DNA of 30,134 nt from Fimenecus sp045531435 (GTDB lineage Bacteria; Bacillota; Clostridia; Oscillospirales; Acutalibacteraceae): assembly GCA_045531435.1 (NCBI GenBank), contig JAZSDZ010000112.1, positions 1 to 30,134 of the forward strand, in the 5' to 3' direction. This document shows positions 16,166 to 24,441 of the stretch, piece after piece. The notes under the pieces were generated by a model, which searched no databases, had not been told where the DNA came from, and saw nothing but the letters and a program-made list of their open reading frames with translations. The position numbers were made by a program, and so were the translations under genes. The first letter of the stretch is position 1, and every line of letters starts with the position of its first letter.

Positions 16166-17002
16166 ATGAAAAAGGTATTTACACTTTTCAGTGTTTTGAT
16201 TTTGACTTTATCATTGTCTTTTTCATCTTTTGCCATCAATCTTCCTGAGCCGACAAATGATTTCTTTGTAAATGACTTCGTTAATATCATTGATGACAGC
16301 GATGAATCAGAGTTAATGAAAATCGGTGTTGATTTATATGAACAAACAACTGCTCAGATTATTGTGGTTACAATTGATTCGTTAGATGGCTATGATGTTG
16401 ATGAGTATGCCTTGGAATTAGGTCGTGAGTGGGGAGTAGGCAGTAAGGACAATAATGGTGTTGTTATTCTTCTCTCTCTTTCTGACCGTGAGATATCAAT
16501 TAATGTAGGTTATGGTCTTGAAGGATGTCTTAATGATGGTAAAGTTGGTCGTATTCTTGATGAATATGCAATTCCATATCTGAGTAATAACGATTATTCC
16601 ACAGGACTTGTTGAAGCATATAAGGCTGTCGCTTATGCTGTTTGTGAAGAATATGGTGTTGAATTAAATCCCGATTATAACATAAACAGTTATTTTACTA
16701 ATGAATCACAAGATGAAGAGTTTGGCTCTAACGCAATAATTACAATGTTTGTAGCAATTATAATCGTTATTATCATTGTAATTCTGTTTGAAAAGTTTTT
16801 AAGTAATGGTCCCGGAGATGGTGGCTCTTATCACGGTGGTGGTAGTAGTGGACATCGTGGCCCAATATTCTATGGTGGCTTTTCAGGCGGTTCACGTGGT
16901 GGTTTTTCAGGTGGTTCACGCGGTGGATTTTCTGGAGGAGGCGGTGGCTTCCGTGGAGGCGGAGGTTCATTCGGCGGCGGTGGCGCATCAAGAGGTTTCT
17001 GA
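16166..17002 (+). CDS. TPM-domain (YgcG-like) secreted membrane protein with Gly-rich tail
   Basis: The 278-residue protein has a signal peptide ending near SFA at about residue 23, a TPM domain at about residues 30-165 (FVNIIDDSDESELM, AQIIVVTIDSLDGYDVDEYALEL, WGVGSKDNNGVVILLS, GYGLEGCLNDGKVGRILDE), one membrane segment at about 190-210, and a Gly/Ser/Arg-rich cytoplasmic-end tail of about 60 residues ending in GGGGASRGF. The tail is composed of GGSRGGFSGG-type repeats. TPM proteins have been linked to membrane protein quality control and sometimes phosphatase activity, but the role in bacteria is unclear. It lies 11 nt after lemA with only a weak ribosome binding site, consistent with coupling. 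Confidence 0.88.
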   Translation: MKKVFTLFSVLILTLSLSFSSFAINLPEPTNDFFVNDFVNIIDDSDESELMKIGVDLYEQTTAQIIVVTIDSLDGYDVDEYALELGREWGVGSKDNNGVVILLSLSDREISINVGYGLEGCLNDGKVGRILDEYAIPYLSNNDYSTGLVEAYKAVAYAVCEEYGVELNPDYNINSYFTNESQDEEFGSNAIITMFVAIIIVIIIVILFEKFLSNGPGDGGSYHGGGSSGHRGPIFYGGFSGGSRGGFSGGSRGGFSGGGGGFRGGGGSFGGGGASRGF

Positions 17003-17005
17003 TTT

Positions 17006-17596
17006 ATGAGAGTTTTTGATTTTGACAATACACTTTATGATGGTGAAAGTATATTTGACATTTTTCTTTATTTTTTAAAGAAGGACTTTAAAACAATCAT
17101 AAAGTATGCACCAAAATTTATAAAAGATTTTATAAGATATAAATTCGATAAAATTACCGTTGAAGAAGCAATGGAAAGTTATGGCAAGGCTTTTAAGGAG
17201 TATTGTCAGAATTATGATAATATCTTTGATGAATTTGAAAAGTTCTGGGATATAAATCAATGTAAAGTTAAAGATTTTTATTTTGATATTCAGAATGAAG
17301 ATGACATCGTTGTTTCAGGTTGCCCATATTGTGTTTTAAAGATAATATGCGACAGAATCGGTATAAAGCATTACATAGGCTCTGATATTGACCCTATAAA
17401 AGGTGAAATCAACAGTATATGTTATAAAGAGCATAAGCTCGAAGTTTTCCATTCAGTTTATGGTAAAGATGTCGTAATTGATGAATTTTATACTGATTCA
17501 ATTGCCGATAAGCCAATGATGGACATATCAAAAAATGTCTTTATGGTTAAGGGTGATAAGATTACCCAAATCAAAAAAGACGGTGTAACAATTTAA
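17006..17596 (+). CDS. HAD-superfamily phosphatase
   Basis: The 196-residue protein has the HAD motifs: motif I DFDNTLYDG with nucleophile Asp5 and acid/base Asp7, motif II Ser in VVSGCP, and motif IV in FYTDSIADKPM. The helical cap between motifs I and II and the GSDIDPIKGEI segment resemble HAD subfamily IB (phosphoserine phosphatase-like) proteins. It probably removes phosphate from a small metabolite; the substrate is unknown. It starts 3 nt after the TPM gene stop and is the last protein gene before rnpB, only 6 nt from the mature RNase P RNA 5' end. Confidence 0.82.
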   Translation: MRVFDFDNTLYDGESIFDIFLYFLKKDFKTIIKYAPKFIKDFIRYKFDKITVEEAMESYGKAFKEYCQNYDNIFDEFEKFWDINQCKVKDFYFDIQNEDDIVVSGCPYCVLKIICDRIGIKHYIGSDIDPIKGEINSICYKEHKLEVFHSVYGKDVVIDEFYTDSIADKPMMDISKNVFMVKGDKITQIKKDGVTI

Positions 17597-17602
17597 TAAA
17601 TA

Positions 17603-17930
17603 TGAGTAAGTTGGGCAGTTGCGCAGAAATTAATTCTGTGAGGAAAGTCCGAGCATCACACAGCAGGGTAACGGCTAACGGCCGCCGAGGGTGACCTTAG
17701 GGAAAGTGCATAGAGAATAACCGCCGTTTTTACGGTAAGGGTGGAAAGGCGAGGTAAGAGCTCACCGGCGTTGCAGAGATGTAACGGCCGAGCAAACCCT
17801 ACCCGATGCAACATCGACCGGAGTTGTCAGCTGGGCATATACTCCGACAGATGGCTTCAGGTATGTGGCAACACATATCGCAGATAGATAATTGCCTTAA
17901 ACGACAGAACTCGGCTTACAGATTTACTCA
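17603..17930 (+). ncRNA. rnpB: RNase P RNA (bacterial class A)
   Basis: The conserved core elements are all visible: GAGGAAAGTCCGAGC near the 5' end (CR-I), AGGGTAACGG, GGTAAGAGCTCACCGGCG in the middle, the GCAAACCCTACC region, and ACAGAACTCGGCTTACAG near the 3' end. The 5' TGAGTAA pairs with the 3' TTTACTCA to form P1, which sets the ends. The GGCAACACATATCGCAGATAGAT stretch and overall length (about 328 nt) fit class A rather than the Bacillus class B architecture. It processes tRNA 5' leaders with RnpA protein, not encoded here. I see no clear separate promoter, so it may be transcribed from the upstream gene run. Confidence 0.95.
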
Positions 17931-17940
17931 TTTTATATTT

Positions 17941-17974
17941 AAAATCCCGTAACACTTGTTGTTTCGGGATTTTT
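17941..17974 (+). terminator. Intrinsic terminator of rnpB
   Basis: AAAATCCCG (17941-17949) pairs with CGGGATTTT (17965-17973), with T residues to 17974. It directly follows the RNase P RNA. The remaining intergenic sequence up to the lipase holds only that gene's promoter and ribosome binding site. Confidence 0.85.
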
Positions 17975-18030
17975 ATCCTTTAAAACAACAATTTCATTAA
18001 TTTGTGTAGTTTAAAGTTTTATATTTTTCA

Positions 18031-18059
18031 TTGACAAAATTTAAAGAGGTTATTAAAAT
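18031..18059 (+). promoter_or_regulatory. Sigma-A promoter of the lipase gene
   Basis: TTGACA (18031-18036, perfect), 17 nt, TAAAAT (18054-18059), located 30 nt upstream of the ATG. The gene therefore has its own strong promoter. Confidence 0.7.
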
Positions 18060-18088
18060 GTAATTATAAAATTAAAAGGGTGGTTATA

Positions 18089-19393
18089 ATGAAAAAAGTA
18101 TTAGCTTATGCGTTAGCATTATTTTTCGTTTTATCATTTTCTGTAGTACCTGCTTTTGCTTGTACTGACTCAGGGAATGATTTACAAGCTCGTCCCGTTG
18201 ACAAAAATAATTTTGTGACTGATTATCCCTATGTGTTTGTTCATGGAATGGGTGGTTGGGGACCAACCAATCAGTTTTATAAGCTTTCACCATATTGGGG
18301 TGGTGGACTTTCTCTTTCAGATAATGATTTTGTAAAGATGCTCAATGAGCAAGGTGTTGAGGCTTATGCTGCTGCAATCGGTCCTCTTAACAGCGCGTGG
18401 GACAGAGCGTGTGAGCTTTATGCTCAACTTACAGGTACTGTTGTAGATTATGGTGAAGCTCATTCAAAAGCTCATAATCACGATAGATATGGTTTTTCAT
18501 ACGAAGGTGTGCCTCTTATGGGTAAGGAATGGAATCCGAAAGACAAAATCAATCTGGTAGGTCATTCATTTGGTGGCGAAACAATAAGACTTTTTACTTC
18601 TCTTATGACATTTGGTTGTGAAGAAGAAATTGCATTAACAGGTGATGATACAAGTCCTTTGTTTAAAGGTGGTCACGATAGTGTTCATTCCTGCATTACA
18701 CTTTCAAGCCCTCACAATGGTACACAGGTTGCAAATATCCTTTATGACCCTGGTTACCCACTTTACGGAGTCGTTTTCCTTTATAATGTAATCGGTTCAA
18801 CTCTTGGTAACGATTTCCTTGTATTCTCATTACAGATGAGCCATTTTGGACTTACTCCAAAACAGGGTGAAAAAAGAGTAAATATCAATATGCAAAGCGT
18901 ATCTGATTACTACTATGCAGAAGATAATTGCTATTACGATTTAACAATTCGTGGCGCAAGGGAACTGAACGAAAAAATTAAGCTGTCACCTAACACTTAC
19001 TATTATTCATACAGCACATCTGCAACAAATCAGATTGGTGAAAATGGACCACAAATCATAAACAAAACAGTTACTCCTATTTTCTATATTTCGTCAGGAA
19101 TGATGCTTTTGTCAGAAGGCAAAACATACGATGGTGTAACTATTGAAGGCAACTGGGCAGCACATGATGGTATTGTTCCTCTTGCAAGCGCATTGTATCC
19201 TGAATGTGATGCCGCAACAGCAAAGAGCTATGAAGATAGTATCGCAAACGGTGAAACTATCGAGCCGGGTAGATGGTACTATATGCAAACTATGGAAGGT
19301 ACTGACCATTTTGATTTCTGTGGTACAAAGGATTATCCTACAAGTGCTGATGACTTTTATTTAACAATGGTTGAAATTGCAAATAGCAGATAA
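18089..19393 (+). CDS. Secreted triacylglycerol lipase, family I.5-like
   Basis: This 434-residue alpha/beta hydrolase has a signal peptide (MKKVLAYALALFFVLSF, cleavage probably after PAFA near residue 24). The oxyanion region is VFVHGMGGWG. The nucleophile is Ser160 in LVGHSFGG; the likely acid is Asp in AAHDGIVP and the likely base His in GTDHFDFCG. The segment VDYGEAHSKAHNHDRYG matches the zinc-binding insertion of Geobacillus/Staphylococcus family I.5/I.6 lipases, where two His of this segment bind zinc. It would hydrolyse dietary or host lipids outside the cell. ATG 18089 is chosen because AAGGGTGG sits just upstream; an in-frame GTG at 18080 lies inside that site. A Cys follows the signal at AFAC, but the residues before it do not form a good lipobox. 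Confidence 0.88.
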   Translation: MKKVLAYALALFFVLSFSVVPAFACTDSGNDLQARPVDKNNFVTDYPYVFVHGMGGWGPTNQFYKLSPYWGGGLSLSDNDFVKMLNEQGVEAYAAAIGPLNSAWDRACELYAQLTGTVVDYGEAHSKAHNHDRYGFSYEGVPLMGKEWNPKDKINLVGHSFGGETIRLFTSLMTFGCEEEIALTGDDTSPLFKGGHDSVHSCITLSSPHNGTQVANILYDPGYPLYGVVFLYNVIGSTLGNDFLVFSLQMSHFGLTPKQGEKRVNINMQSVSDYYYAEDNCYYDLTIRGARELNEKIKLSPNTYYYSYSTSATNQIGENGPQIINKTVTPIFYISSGMMLLSEGKTYDGVTIEGNWAAHDGIVPLASALYPECDAATAKSYEDSIANGETIEPGRWYYMQTMEGTDHFDFCGTKDYPTSADDFYLTMVEIANSR

Positions 19394-19397
19394 ATTA

Positions 19398-19426
19398 TTA
19401 AAGGACTGTCAATGGCGGTCCTTTAA
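19398..19426 (+). terminator. Hairpin downstream of the lipase gene
   Basis: TTAAAGGAC (19398-19406) pairs perfectly with GTCCTTTAA (19418-19426), loop 11 nt. The tail is AT-rich but not a clean T run, so termination may be partial. Confidence 0.6.
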
Positions 19427-19441
19427 CATTATAATTATAGT

Positions 19442-19491
19442 GACCATATAATGAATCGAGGTGATTTTGTGTTAGATTCAATTATATGGTC
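19442..19491 (+). promoter_or_regulatory. 16-bp hairpin with the ribosome binding site and GTG start in its loop
   Basis: GACCATATAATGAATC (19442-19457) pairs with positions 19475-19491 over 16 base pairs, with only A19480 bulged. The 17-nt loop holds GAGGTG (19458-19463) and the GTG start codon (19469-19471) of the small membrane protein. It could set translation efficiency or mark an operator in DNA; the pairing is seen, the function inferred. Confidence 0.5.
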
Positions 19492-19813
19492 CGTTTTTGT
19501 GGTACTTATACTGTTCGGAACAGTTGCAATTTGCTATATGATTATGTTAAAATTATTGTTACCGAAAGTAGATAAGCCATATTTTGTAATTATTCCCTGC
19601 GACGAAAATTCCATAAATGTCCGTAAACGAGCATACGGAATGAGAATAAAGCTGAGTTTAATCAATGATGATGTGAACAGTAAGATTTTAGTTGTTGACT
19701 ATGGAATGAGTGATGAAGAAAAAGATGAATTATTGCAAATATGCAAGGAATGCAATGGCATTTATTATGTTAAAAATGAATTTTTAAAGGATTTTTTTGA
19801 TGGAAGAGTTTGA
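19469..19813 (+). CDS. Small single-pass membrane protein of unknown function upstream of recD2
   Basis: The predicted 114-residue protein has one membrane segment near the N-terminus (residues about 5-30: IIWSVFVVLILFG and ICYMIMLKLLL), then a soluble region of about 80 residues with alternating strand and helix character (YFVIIPCDEN, SKILVVDYG, DELLQICKECNGIYYV). GTG 19469 is preferred because GAGGTG lies 5 nt upstream; an in-frame ATG at 19451 lies before that site. The gene overlaps recD2 by 14 nt, so the two are co-translated. I do not recognise the family. Because the neighbour is a DNA helicase, a shared role cannot be assumed. Confidence 0.65.
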   Translation: MLDSIIWSVFVVLILFGTVAICYMIMLKLLLPKVDKPYFVIIPCDENSINVRKRAYGMRIKLSLINDDVNSKILVVDYGMSDEEKDELLQICKECNGIYYVKNEFLKDFFDGRV

Positions 19814-22001
19814 AGCAAAAATCAAAATTAAAGGTATAATCACTGATATAACCTTTCGTAATGATACAAATGGTTACACAGTGTTTCAGATTGATACGGA
19901 TGAAGAAGAGCTTACAGTAGTCGGCACAGCACCTGATTTGAAAATTGGTGATAAGGTTGAACTTGTAGGTGATTACGTTTATCATTCGGTTTACGGAAGA
20001 CAGTTTAAAGCTGAATTCTGTACTGCTTTGTTGCCTGAAACTGTTGAGGACTTGTATCATTATCTCGCAAGTGGTGTTATTAAAGGAATCAGAGAGTCAA
20101 CTGCACTTAAAATTATTGACAAATTCCAAGAAAAAACCTTTGACATTCTTGAAAATGAACCTGAAAGATTGGCTGAAATCAAAGGTATTTCACCTGAAAA
20201 AGCAAAGAGAATCGGTGTAGAGTACAGGCGTCAGTCATCAACAAGAACATTGATTATAAATCTTTCAAAATATGGTCTTAATACCAATGAATGTCTTGTT
20301 GCATTTGATAAATTAGGTGGAAATGCTGTTGAGATTATTGAAAATAATCCATACATACTCTGTGAAGGTGAAAAAAGAATATCCTTTGAAAGAGTGGAAC
20401 AGATTGCAGAAATGCTACCCAATAAACCCGATTCAAAGTACCGCACAGAAGCAGGAATTCTCTATGTTATAAGACATAATTATAACAATGGTCATACCTG
20501 CCTTCCACTTGAAAAAATATATACTCCATCAGGTGAGCTTCTTAATGAATCAAAAGAAAATATTGAGATTGCATTAGAAAATCTTATTCAGAATAAAAGA
20601 GTTATAATTGAAAAAATCGGTAATAAGGACTTCATATTTTTACCTGAAAGCTATATTGCAGAAAAAAGTATTGCAAGTAGGTTAAAGGTTTTGCTTAAAT
20701 TTCCACCTGAAAATCCTATTGATGTGGTTTCACATATTCCAAAGATAGAAAAATCCTGTAATATTGAATATGCACAACTTCAGAAAGATGCCATTATTAC
20801 TGCTGTAAATAAAGGTATTCTTATTCTGACGGGTGGTCCGGGTACAGGTAAAACCACAACTCTTAATGGCATTATCAGTATGTTTGAAAAGGATTTTCTT
20901 GATGTTGCTCTCTGTGCACCAACAGGTCGTGCAGCTCAAAGAATGACGGAAACAACAGGCAGAAAAGCAACTACAATTCATCGATTGTTAGAGGTGGAAT
21001 GGGGAGAAGGGGATAAACCTGTTTTTAAACGAAATCTTCGTAATCCGCTTGATTGTCAGGCACTTATTATTGATGAAATGTCTATGGTTGATATTTTTCT
21101 TTTTTCAAGCCTTCTTGATGCACTTCCGTTTGGTTGTCGTCTTATTATGGTAGGTGATAGTGACCAGTTACCGTCAGTCAGTCCGGGAAATGTGCTTAAA
21201 GATTTAATTGAAAGTGGACTTTTACCCGTTGTACAGTTAAAGGAAATTTTCCGTCAGTCAATGGAAAGCAATATTGTCAGAAATGCCCATGCTATTGTCA
21301 ATGGTGGAAATATTGAGACCGATTATAAAACAGGCGACTTTTATATGATGCACAGAAATTTCAATCTTGATGCTGTGCGTACTATTAAGGAGCTTTCTAC
21401 AACAAGACTGACAAATGCATATGGATTTGACCCTACAACACAGATTCAGGTGCTTTGTCCTTCTAAAAAAGGTGAAACAGGTACAGTAAATCTTAACAAT
21501 GTTTTGCAGGATGCACTTAATCCTAAAATGCCTGAAAAAAGAGAATATAATACAGGTTACCGAGTTTTCCGTGAAGGAGATAAGGTAATGCAGACTAAAA
21601 ACAATTATAATATTCATTGGGAATCAGACGACGGTGATGGTGACGGAATTTTCAATGGTGATATAGGTTTTATTGAAACTATTGATATGCGACACGATGC
21701 TGTTATAATTGATTTTTCAGGAAAACGAGCAACTTATTCAAAAGAACAGCTACAGGAGATTGAACTGGCATATGCAATTACAGTACATAAAAGTCAGGGT
21801 AGTGAGTTTGACGCAGTAATAATGCCTGTTATATCTGTAAACAATCGTCTTTGTTACAGAAATCTTTTATATACAGCCGTAACTCGTGCAAAACAGCTTA
21901 TGATTCTCGTTGGAACGAATAACTGTCTTAACAGTATGATTGAAAATAATAAAACACAGTTAAGATATTCTTCACTTAAACATTTTTTGCTTGACAATTA
22001 A
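19800..22001 (+). CDS. recD2: RecD2-type ATP-dependent DNA helicase
   Basis: The 733-residue protein has the RecD2 layout of organisms without RecBC partners: an N-terminal OB-like region (IKGIITDITFRNDTNGYTVF), helix-hairpin-helix segments (ASGVIKGIRESTALKIIDKF, IKGISPEKAKRI), then an SF1B helicase core with Walker A GGPGTGKTTT at about residues 343-352, Walker B IIDEMSMVD, motif III MVGDSDQLPSV, and C-terminal motifs YAITVHKSQGSEFD and LYTAVTRAKQ. It is a 5'-3' helicase involved in DNA repair and replication fork processing. ATG 19800 follows an AAGG ribosome binding site and overlaps the preceding gene. Its last codons contain the promoter for the thiT transcript. Confidence 0.95.
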   Translation: MEEFEAKIKIKGIITDITFRNDTNGYTVFQIDTDEEELTVVGTAPDLKIGDKVELVGDYVYHSVYGRQFKAEFCTALLPETVEDLYHYLASGVIKGIRESTALKIIDKFQEKTFDILENEPERLAEIKGISPEKAKRIGVEYRRQSSTRTLIINLSKYGLNTNECLVAFDKLGGNAVEIIENNPYILCEGEKRISFERVEQIAEMLPNKPDSKYRTEAGILYVIRHNYNNGHTCLPLEKIYTPSGELLNESKENIEIALENLIQNKRVIIEKIGNKDFIFLPESYIAEKSIASRLKVLLKFPPENPIDVVSHIPKIEKSCNIEYAQLQKDAIITAVNKGILILTGGPGTGKTTTLNGIISMFEKDFLDVALCAPTGRAAQRMTETTGRKATTIHRLLEVEWGEGDKPVFKRNLRNPLDCQALIIDEMSMVDIFLFSSLLDALPFGCRLIMVGDSDQLPSVSPGNVLKDLIESGLLPVVQLKEIFRQSMESNIVRNAHAIVNGGNIETDYKTGDFYMMHRNFNLDAVRTIKELSTTRLTNAYGFDPTTQIQVLCPSKKGETGTVNLNNVLQDALNPKMPEKREYNTGYRVFREGDKVMQTKNNYNIHWESDDGDGDGIFNGDIGFIETIDMRHDAVIIDFSGKRATYSKEQLQEIELAYAITVHKSQGSEFDAVIMPVISVNNRLCYRNLLYTAVTRAKQLMILVGTNNCLNSMIENNKTQLRYSSLKHFLLDN

Positions 22002-22018
22002 ATTGTCAGGTGTATAAT
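21991..22018 (+). promoter_or_regulatory. Sigma-A promoter of the TPP riboswitch-thiT transcript, overlapping a palindrome
   Basis: TTGACA (21991-21996, perfect), 16 nt, TATAAT (22013-22018, perfect). The -35 box overlaps a perfect palindrome, TGACAATT-A-AATTGTCA (21992-22008), which fills most of the spacer and also spans the recD2 stop codon. The palindrome could be a repressor operator. Confidence 0.7.
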
Positions 22019-22042
22019 AAACACAAGCCAAGAAAATTCAAT

Positions 22043-22134
22043 ATATTGGGTGCTGACGGTAAGTCGGCTGAGATTGAGGCTATTCCGCCTCTGACCATTG
22101 AACCTGATACGGATAATGCCGGCGTAGGAAATTC
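22043..22134 (+). promoter_or_regulatory. TPP riboswitch (THI element)
   Basis: The conserved core reads GGGTGC (22048-22053), GGCTGAGATTGAGGC (22066-22080), TGACCATTGAACCTGAT (22092-22108), then CGGATAATGCCGGCGTAGGAA (22110-22130). This is the thiamine pyrophosphate aptamer with both sensor arms. It precedes an intrinsic terminator and the thiamine transporter gene thiT, so high TPP should cause early termination. End positions are approximate. Confidence 0.95.
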
Positions 22135-22138
22135 TTCA

Positions 22139-22175
22139 TTCAGCCAAAGCGGGTATTCCTTGGCTGAATTTTTTT
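22139..22175 (+). terminator. Riboswitch-controlled terminator before thiT
   Basis: TTCAGCCAA (22139-22147) pairs with TTGGCTGAA (22160-22168), followed by seven T residues (22169-22175). It starts right after the TPP aptamer and is its expression platform. Confidence 0.9.
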
Positions 22176-22193
22176 ATATGGAGATGATATTGA

Positions 22194-22850
22194 ATGAAAA
22201 AGAAAAATTTGTATTGGTTAGTAGAAAGTGCAGTAATGATTGCACTTGCAGCAGTTTTGGAACTTGTTGCAAAACTGATAATTCCTGAATTGCCATTTGG
22301 AGGTCAGGTCACAATTGTCAGTATGTTGCCGGTTGTACTTGTCGGTTGGAAGTATGGAATAGGTAACGGACTTATAACCGGATTTGTTTATTCACTTGTT
22401 CAAATGGCACTTGGAGTAAAGACTATTAGTAGTCTTATTATGCCAGCTTCTGAAGATTACTTAGGAAGCATTGGAAATGTTGTACTTATGTTTATCCTTG
22501 ATTATATTGTTGCTTATACTGTCCTTGGTTTGGGTGCAATTTATAAGAATAAAATCAAGAATAACAGCGTATCACTTGCACTTGGTGCATTTACAGCATT
22601 ATCATTCAGATATATTTCTCATATTGTTTCAGGGTATATTCTTTATGGTGCTTGGGCAGAATGGTTTTTCACTCAAGACGGATTCTATTCCTGGGGACAG
22701 ACAATAATGAATACATTTAGCGGTAATGCTTTATCACTTGTATATTCAATTATTTATAATGGCTTCTATATGATTCCTGAAATCATCATAACAACTATCG
22801 TTGCAACAATTATAGGCAAAATCCCACAGATAACAAAGGTTAAGGCATAA
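22194..22850 (+). CDS. thiT: Thiamine transporter ThiT (ECF S component)
   Basis: The 218-residue protein has about six membrane segments and the ThiT features: an N-terminal ALAAVLELV helix resembling the S-component AxxxA motif, the GGQVTIVSMLPVVLVGWKYG segment, a long loop, and the ISHIVSGYILYGAWAEWF region that in ThiT carries aromatic thiamine-binding residues. It is the substrate-binding part of an energy-coupling factor transporter; the EcfA/EcfT module is not in the window and is usually shared. The upstream TPP riboswitch fixes the ligand as thiamine or a precursor. GGAG lies 10 nt before the ATG. Confidence 0.93.
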   Translation: MKKKNLYWLVESAVMIALAAVLELVAKLIIPELPFGGQVTIVSMLPVVLVGWKYGIGNGLITGFVYSLVQMALGVKTISSLIMPASEDYLGSIGNVVLMFILDYIVAYTVLGLGAIYKNKIKNNSVSLALGAFTALSFRYISHIVSGYILYGAWAEWFFTQDGFYSWGQTIMNTFSGNALSLVYSIIYNGFYMIPEIIITTIVATIIGKIPQITKVKA

Positions 22851-22853
22851 AAG

Positions 22854-22882
22854 AACTCCCTTGATATTTTTTCAAGGGAGTT
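22854..22882. terminator. Bidirectional intrinsic terminator
   Basis: AACTCCCTTGA (22854-22864) pairs perfectly with TCAAGGGAGTT (22872-22882). T-rich tracts follow on both strands. It lies between the convergent thiT and comM genes. Confidence 0.85.
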
Positions 22883-22889
22883 TAATCTT

Positions 22890-24413
22890 TTATTCAAAAT
22901 TTCTGTCAAAGCTTCTGTACTGAATTGCTTCTGTTATATGTTTTGTGTCAATAATTTCTGAATGGTCAAGGTCAGCAATAGTCCTTGCAATTCTTAAAAC
23001 CTTATCATAAGCTCTTGCTGAAAGTGACAGTCTTTCAAAAGCAGTTTTAAGAATTAATAAAGCGTTATCTGTAAGTTTACAGAATTTCCTTGTAGCGGAA
23101 GCATCCATTTTTGCGTTACAAGTAATCTTTGTTCCAACAAATCGTCTATGCTGAATTTGTCTTGCTATTTCAACACGCTTTTTAATGTCAGCAGAACATT
23201 CAGCCTTGCTTGTGCCTGAAAGATTTTCAAAATCAACGGGTGGAACATTTATATGAATGTCAAGTCTGTCAATAAGCGGACCACTGACTCTGTTCAAATA
23301 TCGTTGTGCAGAACCTGCTGAACAAGTACAAGGTCTTGTGGGATGTCCGTGGTAACCACATGGACAAGGATTCATTGCACAAATCATCATAACCGAACAA
23401 GGATATTGAAACTTTGCAGCAGCACGGGAAATACTTATAACACCATCTTCAATAGGCTGACGAAGAACTTCAAGTGTGTTTCTTGTGAATTCAGGTAATT
23501 CATCAAGGAAAAGAACACCGTTATGAGCTAAAGACACTTCACCGGGTCTTGGTATTGCACCACCACCTGAAAGTCCGGCAGGGGATACAGTGTGATGTGG
23601 TGAACGGAAAGGTCGTGAGCGTATTAATGAAATTCCACTTGGCAAAGCACCTGCAATTGAATAAATATTTGTTGTTTCAATAGATTCATCAAATGTCATA
23701 TCAGGTAAAATTGACGGCATTCTTTTGGCAAGCATACTCTTACCTGAACCCGGAGGGCCAACCATCAGCACATTATGACCACCTGCAGCAGCAATTTCCA
23801 ATGCTCGTTTAACTTCTTCCTGCCCTCTTACATCAGCAAAATCAGGAATATTTACAGGGTTGTAGTATTCAGTATAATCCTTACTTGTGACAGGTGTAAT
23901 TTCTTCAATTCCTGTAAGGTGCTTCAATAATTGAAAAACACTTTTTACAGGATAAACATCAATGCCTTTTACTACTGCACCTTCGCTTGAATTGTCATAT
24001 GGAATGAATATTTTTTTAATTCCACTTTTTTTAGCACAAAGTACCATTGGCAATACGCCATTGACTTTTCTAAGCTCTCCGTCAAGGGCTAATTCACCTA
24101 TAAAAGCCATTTCATCAGTAACACCTTTTAATTGTTCATTTGCACTGAGCAGAGCAATAAGTATAGGCAAATCGTATATAGGACCTTCTTTTTTTATGTC
24201 AGCAGGAGCAAGGTTTACAGTAATTCTGCTGACAGGATACTGTAGGTTTGCATTTTTTATTGCAGAACGAACTCTTTCCCTGCTTTCAGAAACCGCTGTA
24301 TCAGGAAGACCAACAATATCAAATCGTGGTAAACCACCTGAAATATCTGCTTCCACAATTACCTTGTATGACTCCATTCCGAATAGTCCGAAACTGATTA
24401 TCCTTGAGAACAA
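22890..24413 (-). CDS. comM: YifB/ComM family magnesium chelatase-like AAA+ ATPase
   Basis: The 507-residue protein has the full ComM/YifB arrangement: an N-terminal ChlI/Lon-like domain (EADISGGLPRFDIVGLPDTAV and RITVNLAPADIKKEGP), the Walker A motif GPPGSGKS at residues 219-226, Walker B VLFLDELPEF, a Cys-rich MNPCPCGYHGHPTRPCTCS segment, and the C-terminal ARAYDKVLRIARTIADL region. ComM is a hexameric helicase that promotes branch migration during natural transformation in Gram-negative bacteria; in Clostridia its role is less clear. The start is TTG 24413, chosen because MFSRIISFGLFG is the family N-terminus; the nearest ATG (12 codons in) would cut it. The ribosome binding site is only a weak GGATG. 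Confidence 0.93.
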   Translation of the reverse strand: MFSRIISFGLFGMESYKVIVEADISGGLPRFDIVGLPDTAVSESRERVRSAIKNANLQYPVSRITVNLAPADIKKEGPIYDLPILIALLSANEQLKGVTDEMAFIGELALDGELRKVNGVLPMVLCAKKSGIKKIFIPYDNSSEGAVVKGIDVYPVKSVFQLLKHLTGIEEITPVTSKDYTEYYNPVNIPDFADVRGQEEVKRALEIAAAGGHNVLMVGPPGSGKSMLAKRMPSILPDMTFDESIETTNIYSIAGALPSGISLIRSRPFRSPHHTVSPAGLSGGGAIPRPGEVSLAHNGVLFLDELPEFTRNTLEVLRQPIEDGVISISRAAAKFQYPCSVMMICAMNPCPCGYHGHPTRPCTCSAGSAQRYLNRVSGPLIDRLDIHINVPPVDFENLSGTSKAECSADIKKRVEIARQIQHRRFVGTKITCNAKMDASATRKFCKLTDNALLILKTAFERLSLSARAYDKVLRIARTIADLDHSEIIDTKHITEAIQYRSFDRNFE

Positions 24414-24441
24414 AATATCACATCCAAATATTGATGTAATA

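Noticed and set aside
16773..17009. Overlapping frames on both strands in the Gly-rich tail region
   Set aside because: Repetitive GGN codons keep several frames open; only the TPM-domain frame continues a real protein.
18063..18090. ATTATAA/TTATAAT inverted repeat around the lipase ribosome binding site
   Set aside because: Seven A-T pairs only, in AT-rich sequence; likely chance, unlike the longer hairpins at 3699 and 19442.
22010..22288. A 92-codon open frame between recD2 and thiT
   Set aside because: It runs through the TPP riboswitch and its terminator, overlaps thiT in another frame, and has no ribosome binding site.
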